Shown here piece after piece: positions 1-8,915 of a DNA stretch of 64,000 nucleotides. The stretch comes from Tepidanaerobacter acetatoxydans_A. Its GTDB lineage: Bacteria > Bacillota > Thermosediminibacteria > Thermosediminibacterales > Tepidanaerobacteraceae. The stretch is taken from the NCBI GenBank assembly GCA_022840405.1, contig JALHJR010000005.1, forward strand, positions 31,922 through 95,921. Reading direction: 5' to 3'. Position 1 is the first letter of the stretch, and every line of letters begins with the position of its first letter. Under the pieces are notes generated by a model, which did not search any database, was not told the origin of the DNA, and worked only from the letters and a program-made list of their open reading frames with translations. A program made the translations under genes and the position numbers.

Positions 1-97
1 TAATATGGTAAAGGTTGTTGCATGGTATGATAATGAGTGGGGTTACTCAAATAGAGTCATGGACCTTGTTGAATATATAGCGGCTAAAGGATTCTAA
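1..97 (+). CDS. gap: Glyceraldehyde-3-phosphate dehydrogenase, C-terminal end (partial)
   Basis: The last 31 codons of an open reading frame entering from the left edge, ending in TAA at 95-97. The peptide contains VKVVAWYDNEWGYSNRV, the C-terminal signature of GAPDH, which oxidises glyceraldehyde 3-phosphate to 1,3-bisphosphoglycerate in the cytosol. It lies directly ahead of cggR, pgk, tpiA, gpmI and eno, so it belongs to the lower-glycolysis cluster. In Bacillus the regulator cggR precedes gap; here gap is upstream of cggR. The catalytic Cys and the NAD domain are outside the window. Confidence 0.93.
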   Translation, partial: NMVKVVAWYDNEWGYSNRVMDLVEYIAAKGF

Positions 98-112
98 GAG
101 CGTAAGAACCAT

Positions 113-151
113 GGCTGGAAAATGCTTGCTTTCAGGCAGGTTTTTTCAGCC
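113..151 (+). terminator. Imperfect hairpin between gap and cggR
   Basis: GGCTG-AAAA at 113-121 can pair with TTTT-CAGCC near 142-151. There is no clean U tract after it, so it may be a weak attenuator or an mRNA-processing or stability hairpin rather than a strong terminator. Confidence 0.3.
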
Positions 152-189
152 ATTTCTTGCATATGCTGCTTTTTTAAGGAGATTAATAT

Positions 190-1242
190 ATGGAAGAATT
201 GGTGAAATTATTACAGCAGATAGCTCCTGAAATAGCGCTTACTATAGAAAACCGCTATACCATACTGCGAAACATATACTTTAATCAACCAATTGGCCGA
301 AGGGCTCTGTCATCGATTCTTTCATTGTCTGAACGGCAGCTCAGGACAGAAGTGAAGCGGTTAGAGGAGCAAGGGCTGGTTAAAATAAGCTCAAAAGGTA
401 TGGAACTGACCAATACAGGTGAAAATATAATCTTTAAATTAGAGCATTTCATATATCACTTAAGAGGTTTAAATCCTATAGCACAGAGTATAAGACAGCA
501 GTTTAACTGCGGTTATGTTTCTATAGTTCCGGGAGATTCGGATGAAGATGAAACTATAAAGGTGCAATTGGGCAAAGAAGCGGTGCAATATCTCAAGAAA
601 ACCATAAATAATGGTGATATTGTAGCAGTAACAGGCGGGACTACCATGGCTCAAATTCCTCGGGCTATGGAAAATATTTCCGGTCTTAAAGATATTACCG
701 TAGTTCCGGGTAGAGGCGGTTTAGGAGAAAAGGTAGAAATTGAATCGAACACCATAGCGGCTGAACTTGCAAAAAAACTCAAAGCACAATATAAGCTATT
801 ATATATTCCGGATAATCTAAGCCCGGAAACCATGGAGTCGGTTATTAACGAACCGGGAATTCGAGAGATACTAAGAACTGTGCGCAGTGCCGATATTTTA
901 CTGCATGGCATCGGCGGAGCCGAGGAAATAGGACGAAGGCGCGGCTTGTCAGAAAAAGAAATCGCTGAAATAAGTAAAAAGGGTGCTGTGGCGGAAGCCT
1001 TTGGGTTTTACTTCAATAAAGACGGTAAGGTTGTCCATACTACTACTAGCGTGGGCCTTACCATAGCTGACCTTAAGAATATTAGGATTGTTATTGCTAT
1101 AGCCGGCGGTGCAAATAAAGCTCCTGCCATACAAGCGTTTTTGAGATATCACAGTCCGACGGTTTTGATTACTGATGAAGGAGCAGCCCGAAAATTGTTA
1201 GAACTTGAAGGAGGTAGAGATAATGAACAAAAAGATGCTTGA
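190..1242 (+). CDS. cggR: Central glycolytic genes regulator CggR (SorC/DeoR family)
   Basis: A 350-aa transcription regulator. An N-terminal winged helix (about residues 15-75) contains the recognition stretch SILSLSERQLRTEVKRLEEQ. The C-terminal sugar-phosphate-binding domain carries VAVTGGTTMAQIPR and LLHGIGGAEEIG, typical of the SorC effector domain. By family knowledge CggR represses the gap operon and is released by fructose 1,6-bisphosphate. The AAGGAGA ribosome site lies 7-8 bases before the ATG. The length matches the family (about 340 aa). Its 3' end overlaps the start of pgk by 20 bases, indicating translational coupling. The operator expected upstream of the operon is not inside this window. 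Confidence 0.93.
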   Translation: MEELVKLLQQIAPEIALTIENRYTILRNIYFNQPIGRRALSSILSLSERQLRTEVKRLEEQGLVKISSKGMELTNTGENIIFKLEHFIYHLRGLNPIAQSIRQQFNCGYVSIVPGDSDEDETIKVQLGKEAVQYLKKTINNGDIVAVTGGTTMAQIPRAMENISGLKDITVVPGRGGLGEKVEIESNTIAAELAKKLKAQYKLLYIPDNLSPETMESVINEPGIREILRTVRSADILLHGIGGAEEIGRRRGLSEKEIAEISKKGAVAEAFGFYFNKDGKVVHTTTSVGLTIADLKNIRIVIAIAGGANKAPAIQAFLRYHSPTVLITDEGAARKLLELEGGRDNEQKDA

Positions 1243-2407
1243 AGACTTTGAAGTGAAGGATAAAAGAGTTCTGGTCAGAGTGGACCTGAATGTGCCTGTA
1301 GATGAAAACGGCAATATAACCGATGATACCCGTATAAGGGCCGCATTGCCTACAATAAACTATCTTATAAGTAAGGATACAAAGGTTATACTCGTATCAC
1401 ATTTTGGCAGACCCAAAGGCAAGGTAAATCCTAAATACAGTCTTGCACCTGTAGCCAAAAGACTTTCAGAGCTTTTAGATAAAGAGGTAGTTATGGCACC
1501 GGACTGCATCGGTGAAACAGTAGAAAATCTTGTAGCACAAATGAAACCCAAAGATGTAATACTTCTAGAAAATGTCAGGTTCCATGAGGGTGAGGAAAAA
1601 AATGATCCGGAATTTGCCAAAAAACTTGCCAAACTTGCCGATATCTTTATAAATGATGCTTTTGGCACATCACATCGTGCTCATGCATCTACCGTAGGTG
1701 TTGCAAAATTTCTGCCAGCAGGTGCCGGGTATTTAATGCAGAAGGAAATTGAGATAATGGGCAATGCTTTAGAAAATCCCGAAAGGCCTTTCGTGGCCAT
1801 TTTAGGCGGTGCTAAGGTAGGAGATAAAATAGGAGTTATAAAGAATTTGCTGAGCAAAGTTGATGTATTGCTTATCGGTGGCGGTATGGCTTATACATTT
1901 CTAAAGAGTCAAGGTTATGAAATAGGTAAATCCTTGCTAGAATCGGACAAGATTGAACTTGCCGCATCGCTTTTAAACGAGGCGAAGGAAAAGAATGTGA
2001 AGTTGTTGCTTCCGGATGATGTGGTGGTTACTTCAGAATTAAAAGAAGGGCTGCCGTATGAAACGGTTTCAATAGCTGATATTCCAAAAGATAAGATGGG
2101 TGTCGATATAGGTGAAAAGACTCAGGAGAAATTCGCAGATATCATAAAAGAAGCTAAGACTGTTATATGGAACGGTCCGATGGGAGTCTTTGAGATAGAA
2201 GCATATGCTGCCGGAACTTTAGCTGTTGCAAAAGCAATGGCCGAATCAAAAGCCGTAACTATTATTGGCGGAGGAGATTCGGCTGCAGCAGTTGAACAGA
2301 TGGGTCTTGCCAAATATATGACTCATATTTCTACCGGCGGCGGTGCATCGTTGGAGTTTCTTGAAGGCAAGGAGTTGCCGGGAGTAGCTGCCTTAAACGA
2401 TAAGTGA
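1223..2407 (+). CDS. pgk: Phosphoglycerate kinase
   Basis: A 394-aa cytosolic kinase making ATP from 1,3-bisphosphoglycerate. Signatures in order are RVDLNVP near the N-terminus, VSHFGRPKGK, FINDAFGTSHRAHAS, GGGDSAAAVEQ and STGGGASLEFLEGKELPGV at the C-terminus. A TTG at 1205 is also in frame, but the AAGGAGGT site at 1208-1215 sits correctly before the ATG at 1223 and the protein then begins MNKKMLEDFEVKDK as usual for the family. It overlaps cggR by 20 bases and is followed 42 bases later by tpiA. Confidence 0.97.
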   Translation: MNKKMLEDFEVKDKRVLVRVDLNVPVDENGNITDDTRIRAALPTINYLISKDTKVILVSHFGRPKGKVNPKYSLAPVAKRLSELLDKEVVMAPDCIGETVENLVAQMKPKDVILLENVRFHEGEEKNDPEFAKKLAKLADIFINDAFGTSHRAHASTVGVAKFLPAGAGYLMQKEIEIMGNALENPERPFVAILGGAKVGDKIGVIKNLLSKVDVLLIGGGMAYTFLKSQGYEIGKSLLESDKIELAASLLNEAKEKNVKLLLPDDVVVTSELKEGLPYETVSIADIPKDKMGVDIGEKTQEKFADIIKEAKTVIWNGPMGVFEIEAYAAGTLAVAKAMAESKAVTIIGGGDSAAAVEQMGLAKYMTHISTGGGASLEFLEGKELPGVAALNDK

Positions 2408-2449
2408 TATTGGCAGCATCGGCATAAAATAAACCGGAGGTGCTTATTT

Positions 2450-3205
2450 ATGTCCAGAAAACCCTTGATAGCGGGAAATTGGAAAATGAATAATACTAAA
2501 ACAGAAACCATTAAGTTTTTGGATAGTTTTTTGCCGAAGGCTAAAGGGCTTTCGGTTGATATTGTCATATGCCCACCCTTTACAAATCTCTTCGCGGCAG
2601 CTGAAAAGCTTGAAGGTACAGATGTTAAGCTAGGTGCACAGAACATGCACTGGGAAGACAAAGGTGCTTTTACCGGAGAGGTTTCACCGGTAATGTTAAA
2701 AGAGATTCCCTGCGACTATGTGATTATTGGCCATTCGGAGCGCCGGCAGTATTTTGCAGAAACAGATGAAACTGTTAATAAAAAGATAAAATCCGCTCTG
2801 CAGCATGATCTTCTTCCTATAGTTTGTGTAGGGGAGAGCCTTGCTCAGCGTGAAGAGGGTATTACTATGTCATGGATAATGTCGCAGGTAGAGAATGCAT
2901 TAAAAGACATCCCTTCACAAGAATTGGAAAAAATAGTATTCGCATATGAACCTATCTGGGCTATTGGTACAGGCAAGACTGCCTCAGCTTCTGATGCTCA
3001 GGAAGTAATCTCAGCCATAAGAAAGAAGATTGCACAGATGTACTGCAGTGATACTGCAGAAAAGGTTAGAATACTTTACGGCGGTAGCGTCAAACCGGAA
3101 AATATAAAAGAACTGATGCAGGAAGCCGATATTGACGGAGCCTTGGTAGGCGGAGCAAGCCTTAAACCGGACAGTTTTTATGCACTTTGCACCTTTAATC
3201 TATAG
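2450..3205 (+). CDS. tpiA: Triosephosphate isomerase
   Basis: A 251-aa TIM barrel enzyme interconverting dihydroxyacetone phosphate and glyceraldehyde 3-phosphate. AGNWKMN carries the substrate-binding Asn/Lys, IIGHSERRQYF the catalytic His, AYEPIWAIGTGK the catalytic Glu and its flexible loop, and YGGSVKPENI the phosphate-binding loop. A GGAGGT site precedes the ATG at 2450. It is cotranscribed with pgk and gpmI (only 15 bases to the gpmI start). Length and motifs are complete. Confidence 0.97.
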   Translation: MSRKPLIAGNWKMNNTKTETIKFLDSFLPKAKGLSVDIVICPPFTNLFAAAEKLEGTDVKLGAQNMHWEDKGAFTGEVSPVMLKEIPCDYVIIGHSERRQYFAETDETVNKKIKSALQHDLLPIVCVGESLAQREEGITMSWIMSQVENALKDIPSQELEKIVFAYEPIWAIGTGKTASASDAQEVISAIRKKIAQMYCSDTAEKVRILYGGSVKPENIKELMQEADIDGALVGGASLKPDSFYALCTFNL

Positions 3206-3220
3206 TAGGAGTTGAAAATA

Positions 3221-4756
3221 GTGTCGAAAAAACCGCTGATGCTAATGATTTTGGATGGCTGGGGATTAAACCCTGAAAAGAAAGCTAATGCCATATTAAA
3301 TGCTAATACACCTAATTACGACCGATTGATAAATCATTATCCCAACACCATATTAGAGGCATCCGGGCTAGCAGTAGGATTGCCGGAGGGACAGATGGGT
3401 AACTCCGAGGTAGGACATTTAAATATGGGGGCAGGGCGAATTGTATACCAGGACTTTACCAGGATAAGTCAAGACATAAAGAATGGCGGATTTTTTAAAA
3501 ATCCCGCATTGGTTTATGCAATGGATAACGCATTAAATAATAATAAAGCTCTTCACCTTATGGGGCTTTTGTCTGACGGCGGAGTCCATAGCCATATAGA
3601 TCATGTTAAAGCACTGCTTGATATGGCAAAACAAAAAGGTTTAAAGAGGGTTTATTTACATGCTTTTTTGGACGGCAGAGATGTGCCCCCAGCTAATGCT
3701 TTAAAATATATTAAAGAAATAGAAAATTATATGGATAAAATTGGTGTAGGAGCTATTGCCACCATATCAGGTCGCTACTATGCCATGGATCGAGATAAAA
3801 GATGGGAAAGAACCCAAAGAGCATATGATGCCATGGTTTTGGGTCAAGGTATGAAAGCGATTAATGCAGAACATGCCCTATTGCAAAGCTATGAATGTAA
3901 AGAAACGGATGAGTTTGTAACACCATCTGTTATTACTGATAGCTGTGGAGAACCGGTGGCGACGGTGGAATCGGGAGATTCAATTATTTTCTTTAATTTT
4001 AGACCTGATAGAGCCCGTCAGTTAACCTACGCTTTCTGTGATGAAGAGTTTAAAGGATTTCAGCGGAAAAAAGGGTATTTTCCCGTCTGCTATGTTTGTA
4101 TGACCGAATATGACGCAACGATAAAGAATGTAATGATAGCATATGGCCCCGAATCGATGGATAACATCCTAGCTGAAGTGCTGTCTAAAAATGGTCTTAC
4201 ACAGCTTAGAATTGCCGAAACCGAAAAATATGCACATGTTACATTTTTCTTTAACGGAGGGTCGGAAAAGGCTTATCCCGGTGAAGACCGTGTACTGATT
4301 CCATCACCTAAAGTAGCTACATACGACCAAAAGCCCGAGATGAGTGCATATGAAGTAGCCGATGCAGTAATAGAAAAAATAATGGAAGATATTTACGATG
4401 TAATAATATTAAACTTTGCAAACCCGGATATGGTAGGCCATACAGGTATTTTTGAGGCAGCCGTAAGTGCCGTAGAGGCAGTGGATAAATGCATAGGGAA
4501 GGTAGCAAAAATCATTGATGAAAAAGGCGGAACTCTGCTTGTGACCGCAGACCATGGCAATGCCGAGCAAATGCTTGATTATGTGACCGGCGAGCCTTAT
4601 ACGGCACACACATGCAATCCGGTTCCGTTTATTCTTGTAAGTGATAAAGCACGCAAGCTTAAATCAGGCAAATTAGCAGATATAGCACCAACTATGCTTG
4701 AACTGTTGGGAATCGTGCAGCCCAAGGAAATGACAGGAGAATCATTGATAGTATAA
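3221..4756 (+). CDS. gpmI: 2,3-bisphosphoglycerate-independent phosphoglycerate mutase
   Basis: A 511-aa alkaline phosphatase-superfamily mutase converting 3-phosphoglycerate to 2-phosphoglycerate. MILDGWGLN holds the first metal Asp, GNSEVGHLNMGAGR the phosphoserine nucleophile, LSDGGVHSHIDH and FLDGRDVPP substrate-binding parts, and TADHGNAEQM the second metal cluster. I place the start at GTG 3221 (MSKKPLMLMILDG) because AGGAG at 3207-3211 would be too close to the in-frame TTG at 3212. It is the third gene after cggR and is separated from eno by a repeat element. Confidence 0.96.
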   Translation: MSKKPLMLMILDGWGLNPEKKANAILNANTPNYDRLINHYPNTILEASGLAVGLPEGQMGNSEVGHLNMGAGRIVYQDFTRISQDIKNGGFFKNPALVYAMDNALNNNKALHLMGLLSDGGVHSHIDHVKALLDMAKQKGLKRVYLHAFLDGRDVPPANALKYIKEIENYMDKIGVGAIATISGRYYAMDRDKRWERTQRAYDAMVLGQGMKAINAEHALLQSYECKETDEFVTPSVITDSCGEPVATVESGDSIIFFNFRPDRARQLTYAFCDEEFKGFQRKKGYFPVCYVCMTEYDATIKNVMIAYGPESMDNILAEVLSKNGLTQLRIAETEKYAHVTFFFNGGSEKAYPGEDRVLIPSPKVATYDQKPEMSAYEVADAVIEKIMEDIYDVIILNFANPDMVGHTGIFEAAVSAVEAVDKCIGKVAKIIDEKGGTLLVTADHGNAEQMLDYVTGEPYTAHTCNPVPFILVSDKARKLKSGKLADIAPTMLELLGIVQPKEMTGESLIV

Positions 4757-4760
4757 GTAC

Positions 4761-4920
4761 CAGGGAAACCTCTGAAAAAGTGAAACATTATTGCAAATAA
4801 CAAAAACCGTCATCCTGAGTGATAGCGAAGGATCTATTCTTAGAGCGGCTTTTAAGATTCTTCATTCCACTTTGCTTCATTCAGAATGACATAAACCCGG
4901 GATTTTCAGAGGTTTCCTAG
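4761..4920. repeat. 160-bp nested inverted-repeat (MITE-like) element
   Basis: Outer arms: CAGGGAAACCTCTGAAAA at 4761-4778 matches the reverse complement of 4903-4920 in 16 of 18 positions. Inside these, GTCATCCTGAGTGATAGCGA at 4809 onward is mirrored by AGATTCTTCATTCCAC...TCAGAATGAC ending at 4890. No open reading frame lies in it. Similar inner sequences recur at 14766 and 63847. It fills most of the gpmI-eno gap and could fold into a long RNA hairpin. Confidence 0.75.
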
Positions 4921-5024
4921 GCACTATAGATACAAGGAATAAACGTAGCAGGGGCTGTGTGCAGGATATAATGATTAATAAGGATAAAAAATTACTTTAA
5001 TATAATTTAGAAAGGTGAGTGCTT

Positions 5025-6311
5025 ATGTCAATAATTTTAGATGTCTTTGCTAGAGAAATATTAGATTCGAGGGGCAACCCCACCGTAGAAGCAGAAGTTA
5101 TACTTGAAGATGGAACTATGGGCAGAGCTGCAGTTCCATCAGGTGCGTCCACAGGTAAGTTTGAAGCGGTGGAGCTTCGAGATAAAGATGTGGCACGCTT
5201 TGGCGGTAAAGGCGTTTTAAAGGCGGTTCAAAATGTAAATGAAGAAATTGCTCCCGAACTGCGGGGCATGGATGTCCTCGATCAGGTGGCAATCGATCAG
5301 CTTTTAATCGATCTTGATAACACTCCTAATAAAGGTCGCCTCGGTGCCAATGCGATTTTAGGCGTATCCCTTGCCGCAGCTCATGCGGCAGCTAATTATT
5401 TGGGCGTCAGCCTGTATAAATACATCGGCGGTGCAAATGCCAAGGTACTGCCGGTTCCCATGATGAATATATTAAACGGCGGCGAGCATGCGGACAATAA
5501 TATAGATTTGCAGGAATTTATGATTATGCCGGCTGGTGCTAAAAGCTTTGCACAAGCTCTCCAGATGGGAGCTGAAACATTCCACACATTAAAGAAAGTT
5601 TTGGGCGACAGAGGTCTGTCTACAGCCGTTGGGGACGAGGGAGGTTTTGCACCAAATCTTTCCTCAAATGAGGAAGCAATAAAATATATAATCGAGGCAA
5701 TTGAGAAAGCCGGATATGTTCCCGGTAAGGATATATTCATTGCATTAGACCCTGCTTCTTCTGAATTTTACAATGACGGCAAATATCAGCTCAAAGGCGA
5801 AGGCTTAGAGTATGATGCAGCAGGCATGGTGGATTATTACGCACGCTTGACAGAAAAATATCCTATAATCTCTATAGAAGATGGTATGGCTGAAGAGGAC
5901 TGGGAAGGCTGGAAACTTCTTACAGATGCTATAGGCAGCAAGGTGCAGCTTGTTGGCGATGATTTATTTGTCACAAATACTGAGCGGCTAAAGCGCGGTA
6001 TTGAAAAAGGAGTGGCTAACTCCATATTAATTAAATTGAATCAAATCGGAACGTTGACTGAAACCTTAGATGCTATTTCTATGGCTGAAAGGGCAAAATA
6101 TACAGCAGTAGTTTCCCATCGTTCCGGTGAAACCGAGGATACTACCATCGCTGATTTGGTGGTAGCGGTCAATGCCGGCCAGATAAAAACAGGAGCTCCA
6201 TCCCGCACCGACCGAGTAGCTAAGTACAACCAACTTTTAAGAATTGAGCAGGAGCTTGATACCACAGCCCGGTATCTCGGCATCGGCGCATTTTATAACA
6301 TTAAACGATAA
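5025..6311 (+). CDS. eno: Enolase (phosphopyruvate hydratase)
   Basis: A 428-aa cytosolic enzyme converting 2-phosphoglycerate to phosphoenolpyruvate. DSRGNPTVEAEV is the N-terminal signature. GDEGGFAPN, ALDPASSEFY, SIEDGMAEEDWEGWK and VGDDLFVTN supply metal ligands, LIKLNQIGTLTETL the catalytic Lys, and VSHRSGETEDTTIADLVV the C-terminal signature. AAAGGTGAG at 5011-5019 positions the ATG at 5025 rather than the in-frame GTG at 5019. It ends the glycolytic block, but the repeat upstream separates it from gpmI by about 270 bases. Confidence 0.97.
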   Translation: MSIILDVFAREILDSRGNPTVEAEVILEDGTMGRAAVPSGASTGKFEAVELRDKDVARFGGKGVLKAVQNVNEEIAPELRGMDVLDQVAIDQLLIDLDNTPNKGRLGANAILGVSLAAAHAAANYLGVSLYKYIGGANAKVLPVPMMNILNGGEHADNNIDLQEFMIMPAGAKSFAQALQMGAETFHTLKKVLGDRGLSTAVGDEGGFAPNLSSNEEAIKYIIEAIEKAGYVPGKDIFIALDPASSEFYNDGKYQLKGEGLEYDAAGMVDYYARLTEKYPIISIEDGMAEEDWEGWKLLTDAIGSKVQLVGDDLFVTNTERLKRGIEKGVANSILIKLNQIGTLTETLDAISMAERAKYTAVVSHRSGETEDTTIADLVVAVNAGQIKTGAPSRTDRVAKYNQLLRIEQELDTTARYLGIGAFYNIKR

Positions 6312-6347
6312 AGACCATTGATTTTTATATGCATAGTTTTGCTTGAC

Positions 6348-6390
6348 GTTGTCAGGTGATGCAGTTCGCTTGCTTGCATCGCCTGACAAC
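6348..6390 (+). terminator. Strong 16-bp stem hairpin after eno
   Basis: GTTGTCAGGTGATGCA (6348-6363) pairs with TGCATCGCCTGACAAC (6375-6390) with one G-T wobble and an 11-base loop. No T tract follows, so it may be a non-canonical terminator, an mRNA 3'-stabilising hairpin or a protein-binding palindrome between eno and the AddB-like gene. Confidence 0.55.
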
Positions 6391-6449
6391 TATCGTTGCT
6401 ATATATATGTATACATATTTACAAAAAATGGGCAGTGAGGGGGCTTTGT

Positions 6450-8915
6450 ATGAAGGAGTTAATTGTATACCCCACACCATATTTGGTTAAGCAGCATAGA
6501 GCAGCACAGTTGAAAGGTAAACAAGGGGTGACCGGAGAATATCCGGTCACCTATGAAATTTTTATAGAAAAATGCATAAAAGATAATATAGCCTCAAAGA
6601 CCTTTTTAGGAGATTTTAAGAAAAACCTTATTATCGAAAGTATATTTAGGAAGCTTAAAAAACAGAATAAACTGAAATATTTTGATACACCCCGCCCAGG
6701 GTACATACATCGAATCGGAGAAGTCATAGGAGAACTCAAGCAACAGAATATCGATGCCAAAACCTTTGAAAACATTATAGGTGAGAAGGCCTGTCATCAA
6801 GACATTTCAATAATCTATCTAACATATCAAGATTTTCTTGAAAGAAATCAATTCTATGACAAAGAAGACCGCTATATACTGTGTAAAAAACATGTTCAAA
6901 AAAGTAAATTTATTGCACATTATGATACGATACACTTCAAGGAATTTCATAAATTTTCCATAATCCAGGAAAAAATCTTAGAAGCTTTAGGCAGTAAAGT
7001 TAAGATTACTGATTCCGATTTAACGGTAAATATGAGACAGGTAAAGGCAGTAAAGGCTCAAAACCGCAGGACTGAAATTATAAATCTTGCTCACGTTATT
7101 TTACAGGACCTGCAGGATGGGCTTTTGCCGGAAAATATATGTATTGTCTTGCGAAATAGAGATGCCTATGAAAATCTCCTCCTTGATATCTTTGATGAAA
7201 TGTGTATCCCAATCTCTTTGGATAAGCAGGTAGTCCTGCTGCAAAATCCATTTATCAAAGCACTATTAAGACTGCTTTTTTATGGGGAGCTTACCGACTA
7301 TTTTTCTGAAGAATGGGCAAAAGATAGCTCGGCAAGCAAACTGATAAGCGAGTGGATAGCTGATTTGGAGAATTTTCTGAAAGTTCAAGGCTATCCTGAA
7401 AAGTTTTGCCATATTCATGATAATAACCTTGCTGTAGTAAAGCGTGATATAGATGCATTCCAGTCACTTCAAGGTGTTTTAACCGAACTGAACGAAACCG
7501 ATAAAATAATTTCTGAAGAAGCTGTATCATTTACTGATTTTGCAACCGTTTTAGATACTCACCTGCAAAGTAGTGTTTATAGCTATAGCACTTTGAAAAA
7601 CGGGATATGGATACTTCCTCCGGCTATGCTCAGAGGTTTAAGGTTTGACAAGATTTATGTTCCGGGCATGGTCGAAGGGGAATTCCCAAGAGATTTCCGA
7701 CCGGATTGGCTTTTAAAGGACAAAGATAGGGCAGAATTCAATCGTAAAGGGTATAGGTTTGATACGTTGGATTTATTACTTGAAAGAGAGAGGGAGTCCT
7801 TTGGTTTTTTAATATCATCAAGTCAGGCAGGGTATTTTTCTTATCCGATGATACTAGAAGACAACACTTCTTCACTGATGTCAATTTACCTTGAAGAACT
7901 GTGCCAGAAGTCGGCTGCTACTATAGAAAATGTTAGGTTTGAGTCGGTATATTGCGGTAAAAAGCTAGAAAATATCGCTGTACAAGAGCGAGGAGTTATT
8001 ATCGGGAATACGAAACAGCGGCTAAAGGAGCATTTTTGCAATACACCTTTCAGTACTACAGCACTTAATATGTATGGTGAATGTCCGTATAAATTTTTCC
8101 TCGCAAGAGTTTTAAATCTATCGCCTGTTGAGGAAGAAGACGAGTATACGGCAATAGCTAGGGGGACAGTTATACATAAAATACTTGAAATATTTTTCAA
8201 AAGGCATCGGGAAAAATTGGACGCTGCAATGCTTGATGAATATACAAATGACATAAAGGCTCTTGCCGATGAGGTTATAAAGAACTATAATCTCCAAGAC
8301 AGCTTTGCACATCCATTGCTGCTGGAGATTGAAAAGTGCGACATTGTAACTAATATTGTAAACTATTTAGCATGGCATATAAAACAGATGGGAGATTTTG
8401 TACCTGCCTTTATTGAACTTGGCTTCGGATATAAAAACGACTTTTCGCTGCACTTTGCTCCGGATATTCAGCTTGTGGGTAAAATTGACAGGATAGATGA
8501 GGATTCAAAGGGTAGATTGGTAATTTTTGATTATAAGGTAGGTTCAACACCGGATATAAATAAGATAGAGGACGGCACAAATCTGCAACTACCTATTTAC
8601 ATTATGGCGGCTGAGCAACTACTTAAAAAAACTGTGGCAGGCGGAGCATTTATTTCAATAAAAAAAGGTGCCATTGATAATATCTTAGTCAGGGACAAGG
8701 ATTTACCGTTCATATCTAAGCGTCGAAAAAAAGGAATCTTGAGCCAGCAAGAATGGAATCATATGATGGAAGCAGTGAGAGCTACCATTAGGACATATGT
8801 GGATGATATAAGGGAAGTAAAGTTTTTGCTAAACCCTAAAAGATGCCCAAAGATTGATGTTTATGGCAGTTTTTGTGATTTTACCGGAATATGTCCTTGG
8901 GAAGGTGAAGACTGA
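6450..8915 (+). CDS. AddB-like PD-(D/E)XK nuclease/inactivated helicase subunit
   Basis: An 821-aa protein resembling the nuclease half of AddB. The C-terminal RecB-type nuclease has GKIDRIDED followed by VIFDYK. Cys545 (CPYKFFLARVL) and the tail cysteines 799, 809 and 815 could hold the iron-sulfur staple known in AddB. Unlike full AddB (about 1150 aa), no GxGKT Walker A is visible at the N-terminus (LIVYPTPYLVKQ), so it is probably a structural scaffold plus nuclease. The start is ATG 6450 behind GTGAGGGGG; the in-frame upstream TTG at 6396 has no good site. Its stop overlaps the next ATG by one base, so the two subunits are translationally coupled. Expected role: processing DNA double-strand ends for RecA. 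Confidence 0.8.
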   Translation: MKELIVYPTPYLVKQHRAAQLKGKQGVTGEYPVTYEIFIEKCIKDNIASKTFLGDFKKNLIIESIFRKLKKQNKLKYFDTPRPGYIHRIGEVIGELKQQNIDAKTFENIIGEKACHQDISIIYLTYQDFLERNQFYDKEDRYILCKKHVQKSKFIAHYDTIHFKEFHKFSIIQEKILEALGSKVKITDSDLTVNMRQVKAVKAQNRRTEIINLAHVILQDLQDGLLPENICIVLRNRDAYENLLLDIFDEMCIPISLDKQVVLLQNPFIKALLRLLFYGELTDYFSEEWAKDSSASKLISEWIADLENFLKVQGYPEKFCHIHDNNLAVVKRDIDAFQSLQGVLTELNETDKIISEEAVSFTDFATVLDTHLQSSVYSYSTLKNGIWILPPAMLRGLRFDKIYVPGMVEGEFPRDFRPDWLLKDKDRAEFNRKGYRFDTLDLLLERERESFGFLISSSQAGYFSYPMILEDNTSSLMSIYLEELCQKSAATIENVRFESVYCGKKLENIAVQERGVIIGNTKQRLKEHFCNTPFSTTALNMYGECPYKFFLARVLNLSPVEEEDEYTAIARGTVIHKILEIFFKRHREKLDAAMLDEYTNDIKALADEVIKNYNLQDSFAHPLLLEIEKCDIVTNIVNYLAWHIKQMGDFVPAFIELGFGYKNDFSLHFAPDIQLVGKIDRIDEDSKGRLVIFDYKVGSTPDINKIEDGTNLQLPIYIMAAEQLLKKTVAGGAFISIKKGAIDNILVRDKDLPFISKRRKKGILSQQEWNHMMEAVRATIRTYVDDIREVKFLLNPKRCPKIDVYGSFCDFTGICPWEGED

